64,000 nucleotides of DNA from F23-B02 sp963633225 (GTDB lineage Bacteria > Bacillota > Clostridia > Oscillospirales > Oscillospiraceae): assembly GCA_963633225.1 (NCBI GenBank), contig CAVGXR010000061.1:1-64000 (forward strand). Reading direction: 5' to 3'. Shown here piece after piece: positions 32,412 to 40,903 of the stretch. The first letter of the stretch is position 1. Each line of letters starts with the position of its first letter. Position numbers and translations under genes: made by a program. The notes beneath the pieces were generated by a model. That model made no database searches. It had not been told where the DNA came from and saw only the letters and a list, made by a program, of their open reading frames with translations.

Positions 32412-33605
32412 TTACTTATCAAGCAGACATGCAACGCCCGGGAGCTCGCGGCCTTCGAGGAACTCGAGGGATGCGCCGCCGCCGGTGGAAATGTGGGTCA
32501 TCTTATCGGCAAAGCCGAGCTGCTCAACGGCAGCCGCGCTGTCGCCGCCGCCGACTATGCTCACTGCGCCGGACTCGGCCAGTGCCTTTGCCACTGCCTT
32601 GGTGCCCTCTGCAAAGGCTTCAAACTCGAACACGCCCATGGGGCCGTTCCAGACGACGGTCTTTGCATTCTTGATGGCATCGGAGAACAGCTTCACAGTC
32701 TCAGGTCCGATATCAAGACCCATCCAGCCATCGGGGATAGCATCGACGGGAACTATTTTCTTCTCGCAGTCGGCCTTGAACTCATTGCCGATAGCAGTAT
32801 CGACCGGCAGGAGGAGCTTGACGTTCTTTTCCTTTGCCTTGGCTATCATCTCAAGCGCGTAATCGAGCTTGTCGGCCTCGAGCAGGGAGTTGCCGATGCC
32901 GTGACCCATTGCCTTTATAAAGGTATAGGCCATGCCGCCGCCGATGATGACCGTGTCGGCCTTATCCAGCAGGTTGTTTATAACGCCGATCTTGTCGGAG
33001 ACCTTTGCGCCGCCGAGAACCGCAACGAAGGGACGTGCGGGATCATCGAGAGCCTTGCCCATGACGGACAGCTCCTTCTCGACGAGAAGGCCGGCGTATG
33101 CCGGCAGGTACTTTGCAACGCCGGCTGTGGATGCATGGGCGCGGTGAACCGTGCCGAAGGCATCGGAGACGTAGAGCTCGGCCATATCGCTGAGCGCCTT
33201 TGCGAAGTCGTCGCCGTTTTTCTCCTCGCGGATATCAAAGCGGAGGTTTTCAAGCAGCATGAGCTGACCGGGCTGCAGTGCGGCGGCCTTTGCCTGCGCA
33301 TCCTCGCCGATTATGTCCTTTGCAAAGATAACGTCCATACCGAGCAGCTCGGAAAGGCGCTTTGCAACGGGCGCGAGAGTGAGCTTTTCCTTCCACTCGC
33401 CCTTGGGCTTGCCGAGGTGTGAGCAGGCGATAACGGCAGCGCCGTTATCCAGCAGATACTTTATCGTCGGCAGAGCTGCGACGATACGCTTATCGCTTGT
33501 TATCTCGCCGGTCTCCTTGTTCTGAGGGACGTTAAAGTCACAGCGCAGAAGCACCTTCTTGCCCTTAACATCCGCATCGAGCACGCTTTTCTTGTTATAA
33601 TTCAT
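32412..33605 (-). CDS. pgk: Phosphoglycerate kinase
   Basis: 397 residues. N-terminal substrate signature KKVLLRCDFNVPQNKETGEI (about 15-34); SHLGKPKG (about 60); nucleotide-binding GGAKVSDKIGVINNLLDKAD (about 197); VWNGPMGVFEF (about 322); and GGGDSAAAVEQLG (about 356). AAGGAG before the ATG. First gene of the glycolytic operon; no gapA stands upstream, where trmL lies instead. A small hairpin (GTCGGAA/TTCCGAC, 33622-33637) sits in its leader. Confidence 0.98.
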   Translation of the reverse strand: MNYNKKSVLDADVKGKKVLLRCDFNVPQNKETGEITSDKRIVAALPTIKYLLDNGAAVIACSHLGKPKGEWKEKLTLAPVAKRLSELLGMDVIFAKDIIGEDAQAKAAALQPGQLMLLENLRFDIREEKNGDDFAKALSDMAELYVSDAFGTVHRAHASTAGVAKYLPAYAGLLVEKELSVMGKALDDPARPFVAVLGGAKVSDKIGVINNLLDKADTVIIGGGMAYTFIKAMGHGIGNSLLEADKLDYALEMIAKAKEKNVKLLLPVDTAIGNEFKADCEKKIVPVDAIPDGWMGLDIGPETVKLFSDAIKNAKTVVWNGPMGVFEFEAFAEGTKAVAKALAESGAVSIVGGGDSAAAVEQLGFADKMTHISTGGGASLEFLEGRELPGVACLLDK

Positions 33606-33665
33606 GATAAAGCTCCTTTCCGTCGGAAAATTCCGACTCGGTATTGAAAAATTAATTAATAACTG

Positions 33666-34154
33666 TTATGATTCGGCCATAGAGCCTGTGCTTTTAAGCC
33701 GCGGGAAGCCCTGCTGACGGAGAGCCTCGTATGCGAGTATCGCAGCCGAATTTGAAAGGTTGAGGCTCCGTGCCTCGCTGACCATCGGTATGCGTATGCA
33801 GCGGTCATAGTATCTCAGGCGCAGCTCCTCCGGCAGTCCGGCAGTCTCCTTGCCGAGCATGAGGGAAACCGTTTCGGCAGAAAGATCAGCCTCGCAATAG
33901 ACCCGCGGTGCCTTGGTCGTTGCAAGCCAGAGATTCTCGTCCCCGTTTTTTTCGAGGTATTCGTCAAGGTTCTCGTACACGCTTATATCAACCAGATGCC
34001 AGTAGTCAAGTCCGCAGCGCTTCACGGCCTTGTCGGAGATATCAAAGCCCAGCGGCTTTATGAGATGAAGCCTTGCGCCGGTAGCTGCACAGGTTCGGGC
34101 TATCGCACCTGTATTATGCGGTATCTCCGGCTCAAGAAGAACTATATTCAGCAT
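33666..34154 (-). CDS. trmL: tRNA (cytidine/uridine-34-2'-O)-methyltransferase
   Basis: Knotted SPOUT-fold methyltransferase modifying the wobble base of tRNA-Leu. 162 residues from the ATG at 34154 (MLNIVLLEPEIPHNTGAIAR). Motifs: N-T-G in PEIPHNTGAIART (motif 1), LGKETAGLPEE (about 100, motif 2) and EARSLNLSNSAAILAYEALR (about 125, motif 3). The start was chosen by family alignment; two in-frame ATGs lie just upstream and the ribosome site is weak. Divergent from the radical SAM gene. Confidence 0.93.
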   Translation of the reverse strand: MLNIVLLEPEIPHNTGAIARTCAATGARLHLIKPLGFDISDKAVKRCGLDYWHLVDISVYENLDEYLEKNGDENLWLATTKAPRVYCEADLSAETVSLMLGKETAGLPEELRLRYYDRCIRIPMVSEARSLNLSNSAAILAYEALRQQGFPRLKSTGSMAES

Positions 34155-34337
34155 TATCATATCCCGTTTCATTATCAAATATCTGATTTACAAGTACATT
34201 TTAGCACATTTCGCCCAAAAAAGATGAACTTTTTTGAGTTTTTTGAGATTTGTTGCACCTTTTACAAGTTTCGCCTCCGAGGAGCGCCGCAAACGGGTGT
34301 CAAACCGACAATGTGCACATTATTTAAGAGGTTAAAA

Positions 34338-35219
34338 ATGATCTGCAACGCCTGTCCGCGCCGCTGCGGTGCCGAAAGAACCGAATACCTCAGCGGCGGA
34401 GTCTGCGCCTGTCCCTCCCTGCCGGTGCTTGCACGGGCTGCACCCCATTACGGCGAGGAGCCGTGCATCAGCGGAGAGCACGGCAGCGGTACCGTGTTTT
34501 TCTCCGGCTGCAATTTAAGATGCGTGTTCTGCCAGAACCATGAGATAAGCCGCGCAGGAAAGGGCAAGGCCGTCAGCATCGAGCGCCTTGCCGATATCCT
34601 TCTCGAGCTTCAGGACACGGGAGTTCACAATATAAATCTTGTAACACCGACACATTACACCGATGCAATAGTAAAATCGCTCGAAAAAGCAAAGCTGCAC
34701 ATTCCCGTTGCATGGAACAGCTCGGGCTACGACAGCGTTGAAAGTCTCAGGAAGCTCGAAGGGCTCGTGCAGATATACATGCCGGATCTCAAATACATGG
34801 ACTCTGCGCTGGCAGCCCGCTATTCCGCAGCGCCGGATTATCCCGAGACGGCGATGGCGGCAATAAACGAAATGTTCCGCCAGACAGGACCGTTTGAGCT
34901 CGACGGCGACGGTATGCTCCTATCCGGCGTTCTCATCAGGCACCTGATCCTGCCGGACGAGGACGAGAACAGCCGCGCCGTGATAGACTTCGTCGCCGCT
35001 AATTTCCCCGGCGACGATGTGCTGTTCTCGCTCATGGCGCAGTATACGCCCATGCCCGGCACCGAGCGCTTCCCTGAGCTTCAGAAAACCGTAAGTGCCG
35101 AGGAAAACGACGCGCTTGTAAGCTACATGAGCGAGCGCGGCATATATAACGGCTTCTGGCAGGAACCCGCAGCGGCGACAGACGACATGATACCGGACTT
35201 TGACCTGACCGGCATCTGA
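34338..35219 (+). CDS. Radical SAM protein, pyruvate-formate-lyase-activating-enzyme-like
   Basis: 293 residues. An N-terminal Cys-rich segment (MICNACPRRCGAERTEYLSG...CACP) precedes the radical SAM site FSGCNLRCVFCQNHEISR (Cys-X3-Cys-X2-Cys near 56-63). This arrangement is that of the COG1313-type proteins called putative PflA, whose substrates are unknown; no glycyl-radical enzyme is in the window. The GT(R/E)xYxPMPGTERFP-like region (YTPMPGTERFPEL, about 235) is also typical. AAGAGG ribosome site; the frame is open further upstream but without a good start. Confidence 0.85.
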   Translation: MICNACPRRCGAERTEYLSGGVCACPSLPVLARAAPHYGEEPCISGEHGSGTVFFSGCNLRCVFCQNHEISRAGKGKAVSIERLADILLELQDTGVHNINLVTPTHYTDAIVKSLEKAKLHIPVAWNSSGYDSVESLRKLEGLVQIYMPDLKYMDSALAARYSAAPDYPETAMAAINEMFRQTGPFELDGDGMLLSGVLIRHLILPDEDENSRAVIDFVAANFPGDDVLFSLMAQYTPMPGTERFPELQKTVSAEENDALVSYMSERGIYNGFWQEPAAATDDMIPDFDLTGI

Positions 35220-35255
35220 TTCCAATATATTTTTCAAAACATGAGGAGGTACATT

Positions 35256-36275
35256 ATGAATTACAGTGAGATTCTCAAGAAGGCGGCCGGCGAGGTCGGC
35301 CCGTACTGCAAGGCCTGCCCCGTCTGCAACGGCAGAGCCTGCGGCAATATCATGCCAGGCCCCGGCAGCAAGGTACCCGGCAACACCGCGGCACGCAACT
35401 ATGACAAGTGGCAGGAGATATTCGTCAACATGGATACCCTCTGCCCCAACACAGCCGTCGATACGAGCTTCGAGCTCTTCGGCAAAAGCTTCTCCGCGCC
35501 GATATTCATCGCTCCGCTCGGCGCACTGAACATGCACTACGGCGATAAGTACGACGACCTGCACTATAACCGCATCCTCATAAATGCCGCTGCCGATTAC
35601 GGTATCTGTGCGCTCACCGGCGACGGTGTCGATCCCGCCGTCATGCAGAATGCCGCAAAGGATATGGCCGCCATCGGAGGCATGGGCATACCGACGATAA
35701 AGCCTTGGAACAAGGAGTTTGTGTTTGAGAAGATAGACCTGCTCAACGAGCTGGGCATATTCGCCGCAGCCATGGACGTTGACGGTGCGGGTCTGCCCTT
35801 CCTCAAGGCAATGAACCCCAACGCGGGCTCGAAGTCCGTTGAAGAGCTGCGCGAGATAATAGAGCACGCAAATATGCCGTTTATCGTCAAGGGCATCATG
35901 ACCGTCAAGGGTGCGCAGAAGGCTGTCGAGGCCGGTGCTGACGCAATAGTCGTGTCAAACCACGGCGGCAGAGTTCAGGGCTGCTGCCCCGCAACGGCTG
36001 AGGTGCTGCCAGCTATCGCAAAGGCTGTCAAGGGCAAGGTGAAGATCTTCGTTGACGGCGGCATCCGCAGCGGCGTTGACGTTTTCAAGGCCATAGCTCT
36101 GGGCGCTGACGCTGTGCTCATAGGCCGTCCCGTAGTTCCGTTTATCTACGCCGAGGGCGCTGAGGGCTTCAAGGTCTATATGGACACCATCACCGCCCAG
36201 CTGCGCGACACGATGACCATGTGCGGCACTCCCACGCTTGCCGATATCGGCGCGGACAACATTTTCGTTCCCTGA
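35256..36275 (+). CDS. FMN-dependent alpha-hydroxy-acid dehydrogenase (GOX/lactate-oxidase family)
   Basis: 339-residue TIM barrel that would oxidise an (S)-2-hydroxy acid such as lactate. Family motifs: PIFIAPLGALNMHYGD (about 85), VKGIMTVKGAQKAVEAGADA (about 210-229) and VVSNHGGRVQGCCPATAEVL with the catalytic His (about 231-250); IFVDGGIRSGVDVFKAIALG and GADAVLIGRP follow. Unlike the usual NHGGRQLD, the sequence is NHGGRVQG. The N-terminus has a Cys cluster (YCKACPVCNGRACG) seen in clostridial members, perhaps an iron-sulphur or zinc site. GAGGAGG stands before the ATG at 35256. Confidence 0.88.
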   Translation: MNYSEILKKAAGEVGPYCKACPVCNGRACGNIMPGPGSKVPGNTAARNYDKWQEIFVNMDTLCPNTAVDTSFELFGKSFSAPIFIAPLGALNMHYGDKYDDLHYNRILINAAADYGICALTGDGVDPAVMQNAAKDMAAIGGMGIPTIKPWNKEFVFEKIDLLNELGIFAAAMDVDGAGLPFLKAMNPNAGSKSVEELREIIEHANMPFIVKGIMTVKGAQKAVEAGADAIVVSNHGGRVQGCCPATAEVLPAIAKAVKGKVKIFVDGGIRSGVDVFKAIALGADAVLIGRPVVPFIYAEGAEGFKVYMDTITAQLRDTMTMCGTPTLADIGADNIFVP

Positions 36276-36301
36276 GCTACACGACATTTAATATTTCAAA
36301 A

Positions 36302-36511
36302 TGCTTATTAAAATGCTACCTGTCGCTTGCACGACTCGGTGAGCTTGCCGCCGAAAAGGGCTACAAGGGCGCATCCCGCCTCGCCGAAAAGGGCGACTGC
36401 GGACACGTCAGCAAAACGCTTGACGCTCTGGCAAGGTCGGAGCTTGCGCACGCGGGTATGGTCGAAAAGGCTCTGTCGGCTATCGACAGCAGCGAAATTC
36501 ATGAGCAATAA
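36302..36511 (+). pseudogene. Orphan reading frame, possible gene remnant
   Basis: An open frame of about 65 residues with protein-like composition (LARLGELAAEKGYKGASRLA..., then HVSKTLDALARSELAHAGMV) lies directly after the hydroxy-acid dehydrogenase gene and before a strong terminator. It has no ATG, GTG or TTG start and no ribosome site in frame. ATG codons at 36301 and 36313 in another frame run for only 13 residues before a stop, so a frameshift could have broken it. The helical Glu/His pattern is faintly rubrerythrin-like, but this is not enough for a call. Confidence 0.35.
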
Positions 36512-36522
36512 CCGAAAAAGTC

Positions 36523-36545
36523 CCTCACAAGAGGGGCTTTTTTGT
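36523..36545 (+). terminator. Terminator after the hydroxy-acid dehydrogenase region
   Basis: Arms AAGTCCCTC/GAGGGGCTT (one G-T pair) with a 4-base loop, then TTTTTTG. Confidence 0.75.
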
Positions 36546-36554
36546 TATATCTGC

Positions 36555-36583
36555 TTGCAAAAGTGCTGGACATAATATATAAT
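36555..36583 (+). promoter_or_regulatory. Promoter of the lipoprotein/DUF3137 pair
   Basis: TTGCAA (36555-36560), 17 bases, TATAAT (36578-36583), 35 bases before the ATG. Confidence 0.75.
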
Positions 36584-36618
36584 TATTGTGTATAAACACA
36601 AAATAAGGAGGCGACACA

Positions 36619-37329
36619 ATGAAAAAACGCAGAAACTTTATTGCGCTCGTGCTGGCTCTGCTGCTGTGCCTGAGCCTTGCCGCATGCGGAGACGGCAGCA
36701 CAAAGGACGATGATATCTCCGGCGGCACGCCCGACAGCTTTGAGGGCATGGTCAAGGACCCGGCATACATGGCCGACAAGGGCATGTACAGCGGCGACTG
36801 GGAGGACTCTGATCACCGCGAGCTCGAGATAGAGCTCAGCGACGACGGGCAGGAGCTGCGCTTTACCCTCTACGCAGGCGATGAGATCATCACAGCCAGC
36901 GGCTTTATCCAGATTTCGCCCGAGTACAGCGCCGACTACTTCTACAACGAGTACGACGGCATAGCGTATCACTGCTGGTTTGCCGACGACGGCACGCTCA
37001 ACGTGTACGAGCTGGGCGAGTTCACAAAGGAAGCCGATGACGATATCGACGACGATGCTAAGGAGCTTGCCGGTATGTGGTATCTCGACGGCGACGAGAA
37101 CGCCGCAAGCTGCCTGCAGATCGGCATGGACGGCAAATGGGTCCTCTATGAGGACAGCGATGGCAGCACCTCGCTTATCGACAGCGGCAGCATACAGTAC
37201 ATCGGCGACGACGCATACTCCGCCGTTTCCGATCAGTTTGACGATGCCGCCTATGATATAGCCGTCGCCGGTGACGGCAACACACTCTACTGGGGCGGCG
37301 AGTACGACTGCTATATGAGGCACGACTGA
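36619..37329 (+). CDS. Acidic lipoprotein of unknown function
   Basis: 236 residues. A lipoprotein signal with lipobox LSLAAC (Cys near 23), then a very acidic Asp/Gly-rich linker (DGSTKDDDISGG). The mature protein has two similar beta-rich halves, each with a W...DGTL/GKW-type pattern (about 55-130 and 150-236), reminiscent of small lipocalin-like lipoprotein domains. AAGGAGG before the ATG, promoter at 36555-36583. It overlaps the ribosome site of the DUF3137 gene that follows one base after its stop. Confidence 0.7.
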   Translation: MKKRRNFIALVLALLLCLSLAACGDGSTKDDDISGGTPDSFEGMVKDPAYMADKGMYSGDWEDSDHRELEIELSDDGQELRFTLYAGDEIITASGFIQISPEYSADYFYNEYDGIAYHCWFADDGTLNVYELGEFTKEADDDIDDDAKELAGMWYLDGDENAASCLQIGMDGKWVLYEDSDGSTSLIDSGSIQYIGDDAYSAVSDQFDDAAYDIAVAGDGNTLYWGGEYDCYMRHD

Positions 37330-37330
37330 T

Positions 37331-38227
37331 ATGGCGGGGCTTGAAAAAATGAGCGATGCCGAGCTTTCCAAAAAGCTCGGAGGCTACCAGACGCTTGAGC
37401 ACATAGGTCAGATAATCGGCCTTGCTCTCGTCGCGGCGGGAGCGGCGGTTGCTTTTATAAAGCACGATCTGTGGCTGTTTGCGGGGCTGTTTTTCGCGGG
37501 CGTTATCGTGATCGTGATCGTCTGTACCATTATAAATGCAAAGAAAAACGCGCTCTTGAACCTCAATCTCGGCGACTTTTTCCACGCCGAGCTCATGAGC
37601 GCCTTCGGTCCGGGAACGGCGGCACCGGCCATGCCGATAAATACGGCATATCTGAAAGGCGCAGAGCTCATAAACCAGTGCTGGGAAGGCAGCGATATAA
37701 CGAACTTCTTTGAGGGTGAGCATGCCGGTATTCGCTTTTCGGTCGCAAATGTCACGCTCGACCATCTTGTCGAGGAACGCTCGGGGCCGGATAACGACAA
37801 CTGGATGAACAAGACCGTTACCGTTTTCAGAGGCATCGTCATACGCTGCGCCGGTATCTGCGACGCAAACCGCGATATACGCATCCTCGACCGCTATCAG
37901 GAGTCTCCCCCGAAGGGCGACGTTTCCGAGCCTGCGGTGTTCGCAGAGCGATTTAAAGCTCTCACCTCCGACGGGCGCGAGGCAGCAGCTCTCGTAACGC
38001 CGGAGCTGCGCACGCTGTGCTCGGAGCTTGAAAAAACCTCAGACGGCATGGTCTGCGCTCTTGTACTCAAAAACGGCGAGGCAGCGGCAGCCCTGCATAC
38101 CAAATACCAGTTTTCAAATGTTCCGCCAAACACCGACCTCAGAGACATAGACGGTGTGCGCCGCGCCTACACCGAATCCATCGGCACGATGAAAACTCTT
38201 CTCGATATTCTGAAAACAAATCTGTAA
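37331..38227 (+). CDS. DUF3137 domain membrane protein
   Basis: 298 residues. Two transmembrane helices near residues 25-42 and 46-66, then a cytoplasmic domain with the DUF3137 pattern: NQCWEGSDITNFFEGEHAGIRFSV-like segment (about 114-137), FRGIVIRC (about 160) and a C-terminal helical region. Function unknown. It begins directly after the lipoprotein stop, so the two are one operon. The bidirectional terminator at 38234-38260 separates it from the convergent alpha-galactosidase gene. Confidence 0.82.
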   Translation: MAGLEKMSDAELSKKLGGYQTLEHIGQIIGLALVAAGAAVAFIKHDLWLFAGLFFAGVIVIVIVCTIINAKKNALLNLNLGDFFHAELMSAFGPGTAAPAMPINTAYLKGAELINQCWEGSDITNFFEGEHAGIRFSVANVTLDHLVEERSGPDNDNWMNKTVTVFRGIVIRCAGICDANRDIRILDRYQESPPKGDVSEPAVFAERFKALTSDGREAAALVTPELRTLCSELEKTSDGMVCALVLKNGEAAAALHTKYQFSNVPPNTDLRDIDGVRRAYTESIGTMKTLLDILKTNL

Positions 38228-38233
38228 AACAAA

Positions 38234-38262
38234 AAACCGTGAGGCTTGACCTCACGGTTTTT
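38234..38262. terminator. Bidirectional terminator between convergent genes
   Basis: Perfect 11-base arms AAACCGTGAGG/CCTCACGGTTT (38234-38244, 38250-38260) flanked by A-run and TT. Confidence 0.9.
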
Positions 38263-38266
38263 CACG

Positions 38267-40603
38267 TCATTTCTCCTTTTTTATCGTGTACAGGGCGCTG
38301 CCGAAGTCACCGAACATGTGGAGCTTATTATTATAGCCCGTTCCGAGGAACTGGTTATTGAGCCCCACGCCGGACATTAACGCCGCTCCCGAGGCAGTAA
38401 AGTCCTCAGCGCCGTCAGGCATGGCAAGCAGCTTATTGGCCGTGCGCAGCATAACGCCGTCGGGGTGAAGCTCCACGGGCGTGACATGCTTAACAAGACC
38501 GCCGAGGCGCTTTATAAACAGACTCTGCTTTTTGCAGACAAGGTGATATCTCGCCTTGGGCTCAAGGCCGCGCACCGAAAGAGAGTCATAGCCCTCGGAG
38601 GCTGTGCACAGCTTCTGAAAATGCCCGACGATGTGCTCCTTTCCGTCCCTTGACGATACCTGCCAGTGCACCTTATTGCCCTTGCGCTCGTCAAAGCGGT
38701 AAAACCTGCCGTATTGGAGCGTTTTTCTGTGCGCCTTGTAATAGGCTATCTGTCCGCGCAGCTCCCTGAGCTCTGCCTGCGTCATGTATTTGAGCTCAAG
38801 CTCGTAGCCGAGCACGCCGAAGGCCGCGACGTTAAAGCGTGTTGACAGAGGCGTATCCCGCAGTGTCTGCTGATGCGGAGCTGCCGAAACGTGCGCTCCC
38901 ATCGTTGACAGCGGGTAGAGGTATGACAGGCCGCCCTGAATGTCCAGCCGCTCTATGGGGTCGGTGTCGTCAGATGCCCAGATCTGCGGCGAATAGCAAA
39001 GCATACCGAGGTCAAAGCGGTTTCCGCCGGAGGAGCAGCTTTCAAAAAGTATGTGCGGCCTCGGCGCGAAAATGCGCCCGAGCACCTCGTAAAGCCCGAT
39101 TATATAGCGGTGGGAAAACTCGCCCTGATCGGAAAGCAGCGGCGAATATGCGTCGGACATGTGCCGGTTCATGTCCCACTTGACGTAGCTTATCCTCGCG
39201 CTGTCGAGTGTCGCTCCGACGCTTTCGACGATATAGTCGCGCACATCCTCCCGCGTGAGGTCAAGCAGCAGCTGATTTCTGCCGAAGCAGGGCTCGCCGG
39301 CAGGCGGCTTTATCGCCCAGTCGGGGTGCGCACGGTAGAGCTTTGAATCGACATTCACGCTCTCGGGCTCAAACCACAGGCCGAACTTCATGCCGAGCTT
39401 TTCTATGCTTTCGGCAAATTCTCCGAGGCCGCCGGGCAGCTTTTTGAGATTCACGTCGTAGTCGCCGAGTCCCGCCCTGTCGCTGTCGCGCTCGCTGAAC
39501 CAGCCGTCGTCAAGGACGAAAAGCTCAACGCCGAGCTTTTTCGCCCTGTGCGCAAGCTTCAGGAGCTTTTCGCGGTCAAATTTGAAAAAGCAGGCCTCCC
39601 AGTCGTTTATGAGCACGGGACGCTCGGCGTTTTTCCACTTACCGCGCACGATGCTGTTGTTGACAAAATCGTGGAAGTTTGCGCTCAGGCCGTTGAAGCC
39701 GCGATCGGAAAAGCTCACGACAGCCTCGGGCGCTTCAAAGCTCTCGCCGGAGCGCAGCGTCCAGTCAAAGCAGTGCGGATTTATGCCCAGCTGTACGCGC
39801 ACAAGGTCGTGATTCGATCTTTCGACAAGTCCGAAGTGATTTCCGCTGTAGACGAGGTTAAAGCCCCATGCTCTGCCGAAGTCCTCGCAGGTTTGCCTTT
39901 CCGAGAGCAAAAAGCCCGGATTGTGCCTGTTCGACGAAGAGCCGGTGGTAGATGAGTTTACATACATGCCGTACTCGACGGGGCGGATGTGCCGGTGCGC
40001 TTCCTTTATCCAGCCGCCGTCAAAGCTGTGCATAAGAAAGCCGCGGTCGGGAAGATCAACGCTCATGCTCATAATTCGCCGCAGGGATAGCTCAGCCTCG
40101 CAGCCGTTTGTTATAACGCAGCGGCGCAATATCACGTTCGAGGCGGGAAATACCGTGTAGTACAGCGTGAGGAAAACCGCCCTGTCGCGCTCACGCATAC
40201 GGATAATGAGCGTCTGTGCGCTGCCTTCATCATCATAGGCTGACGGCAGGCTCTTCATCGGAACGCAGCCGGAGACTATCTCGTGGCCTTCGTACAGAAA
40301 GTCGGAGGAAAAGCTGCCGTCGGGCATTTTTGCCTCGAGCGGTGTCTGGCGATAGTCTCCCCTGCCGGTGCCTGACCACTCAAGGCAGAGAGCATCGAGG
40401 CAGTAGTTATCGTCGGACACATCGTACATGATGCTGCTGCCAAGCTGGATATCGTGCTTTATCGCCAGCGCCTGCGCGTCGGAGGCACACAGCCTTTCGC
40501 CGTAATGGATATGCTCAAGGTGCTTGAATTTCGTAAGGCGGAATATATAGCTCGTGCTGTCGGTTTCGAGCGCGAAAACGCCTGAGTTGTATGTAATGCT
40601 CAC
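38267..40603 (-). CDS. Alpha-galactosidase, glycoside hydrolase family 36
   Basis: Hydrolyses terminal alpha-galactosides such as raffinose and melibiose. 778 residues counted from a GTG at 40603 that follows AGGGGTG at the right distance; a TTG nine codons earlier lacks a site. Domain order is an N-terminal beta-supersandwich (about 1-310), a TIM barrel (about 325-640) and a C-terminal beta domain. The nucleophile Asp477 is in YVKWDMNR and the acid/base Asp545 in SDDTDPIERL, with the GLWFEPESVN and FESCSSGGNRFD motifs between. No signal peptide, so it is cytoplasmic. It is preceded in the same operon by a 43-residue membrane peptide. Confidence 0.95.
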   Translation of the reverse strand: MSITYNSGVFALETDSTSYIFRLTKFKHLEHIHYGERLCASDAQALAIKHDIQLGSSIMYDVSDDNYCLDALCLEWSGTGRGDYRQTPLEAKMPDGSFSSDFLYEGHEIVSGCVPMKSLPSAYDDEGSAQTLIIRMRERDRAVFLTLYYTVFPASNVILRRCVITNGCEAELSLRRIMSMSVDLPDRGFLMHSFDGGWIKEAHRHIRPVEYGMYVNSSTTGSSSNRHNPGFLLSERQTCEDFGRAWGFNLVYSGNHFGLVERSNHDLVRVQLGINPHCFDWTLRSGESFEAPEAVVSFSDRGFNGLSANFHDFVNNSIVRGKWKNAERPVLINDWEACFFKFDREKLLKLAHRAKKLGVELFVLDDGWFSERDSDRAGLGDYDVNLKKLPGGLGEFAESIEKLGMKFGLWFEPESVNVDSKLYRAHPDWAIKPPAGEPCFGRNQLLLDLTREDVRDYIVESVGATLDSARISYVKWDMNRHMSDAYSPLLSDQGEFSHRYIIGLYEVLGRIFAPRPHILFESCSSGGNRFDLGMLCYSPQIWASDDTDPIERLDIQGGLSYLYPLSTMGAHVSAAPHQQTLRDTPLSTRFNVAAFGVLGYELELKYMTQAELRELRGQIAYYKAHRKTLQYGRFYRFDERKGNKVHWQVSSRDGKEHIVGHFQKLCTASEGYDSLSVRGLEPKARYHLVCKKQSLFIKRLGGLVKHVTPVELHPDGVMLRTANKLLAMPDGAEDFTASGAALMSGVGLNNQFLGTGYNNKLHMFGDFGSALYTIKKEK

Positions 40604-40654
40604 CGTATCACCCCTTAATTTCAATAACAAAACTATACCATAGATGCCCGACCC

Positions 40655-40786
40655 TTACAAGTCATTGCTTTCACTGTCGGGTGCTTTGCGCATACGGGCA
40701 ATGAGCCTGCGCACGAGCGTTATGAGCCCCGAGGCCGCGAGCACCAGCCCTATCGGCAGCAGCGCCGAAAGAATTATCATTTTCAC
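40655..40786 (-). CDS. Small membrane peptide, 43 residues
   Basis: Starts at a GTG (40786) behind AAGGGGTGATAGA; an ATG two codons later is an alternative. One transmembrane helix of about residues 3-24 (LSALLPIGLVLAASG), then an Arg-rich stretch (RRLIARMRK) and an acidic tail (DSESNDL). This is a positive-inside single-pass layout. The stop is 51 bases before the GTG of the alpha-galactosidase gene and both have the same AGGGGTGATA-type ribosome site, suggesting one transcript. Function unknown. Confidence 0.6.
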   Translation of the reverse strand: MKMIILSALLPIGLVLAASGLITLVRRLIARMRKAPDSESNDL

Positions 40787-40843
40787 TCTATCACCCCTTG
40801 TTAATATCCTGCGCAGACAGAGTGTAAAAAATCCTAATAATTA

Positions 40844-40872
40844 TTGCCATTGCAGTGCATTGATGATAAAAT
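40844..40872 (+). promoter_or_regulatory. Promoter of the ABC-F gene
   Basis: TTGCCA (40844-40849), 17 bases, TAAAAT (40867-40872), 32 bases before the ATG. Confidence 0.65.
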
Positions 40873-40903
40873 AGACGGGATTTTTAAATGCGAGGTACTG
40901 CAA

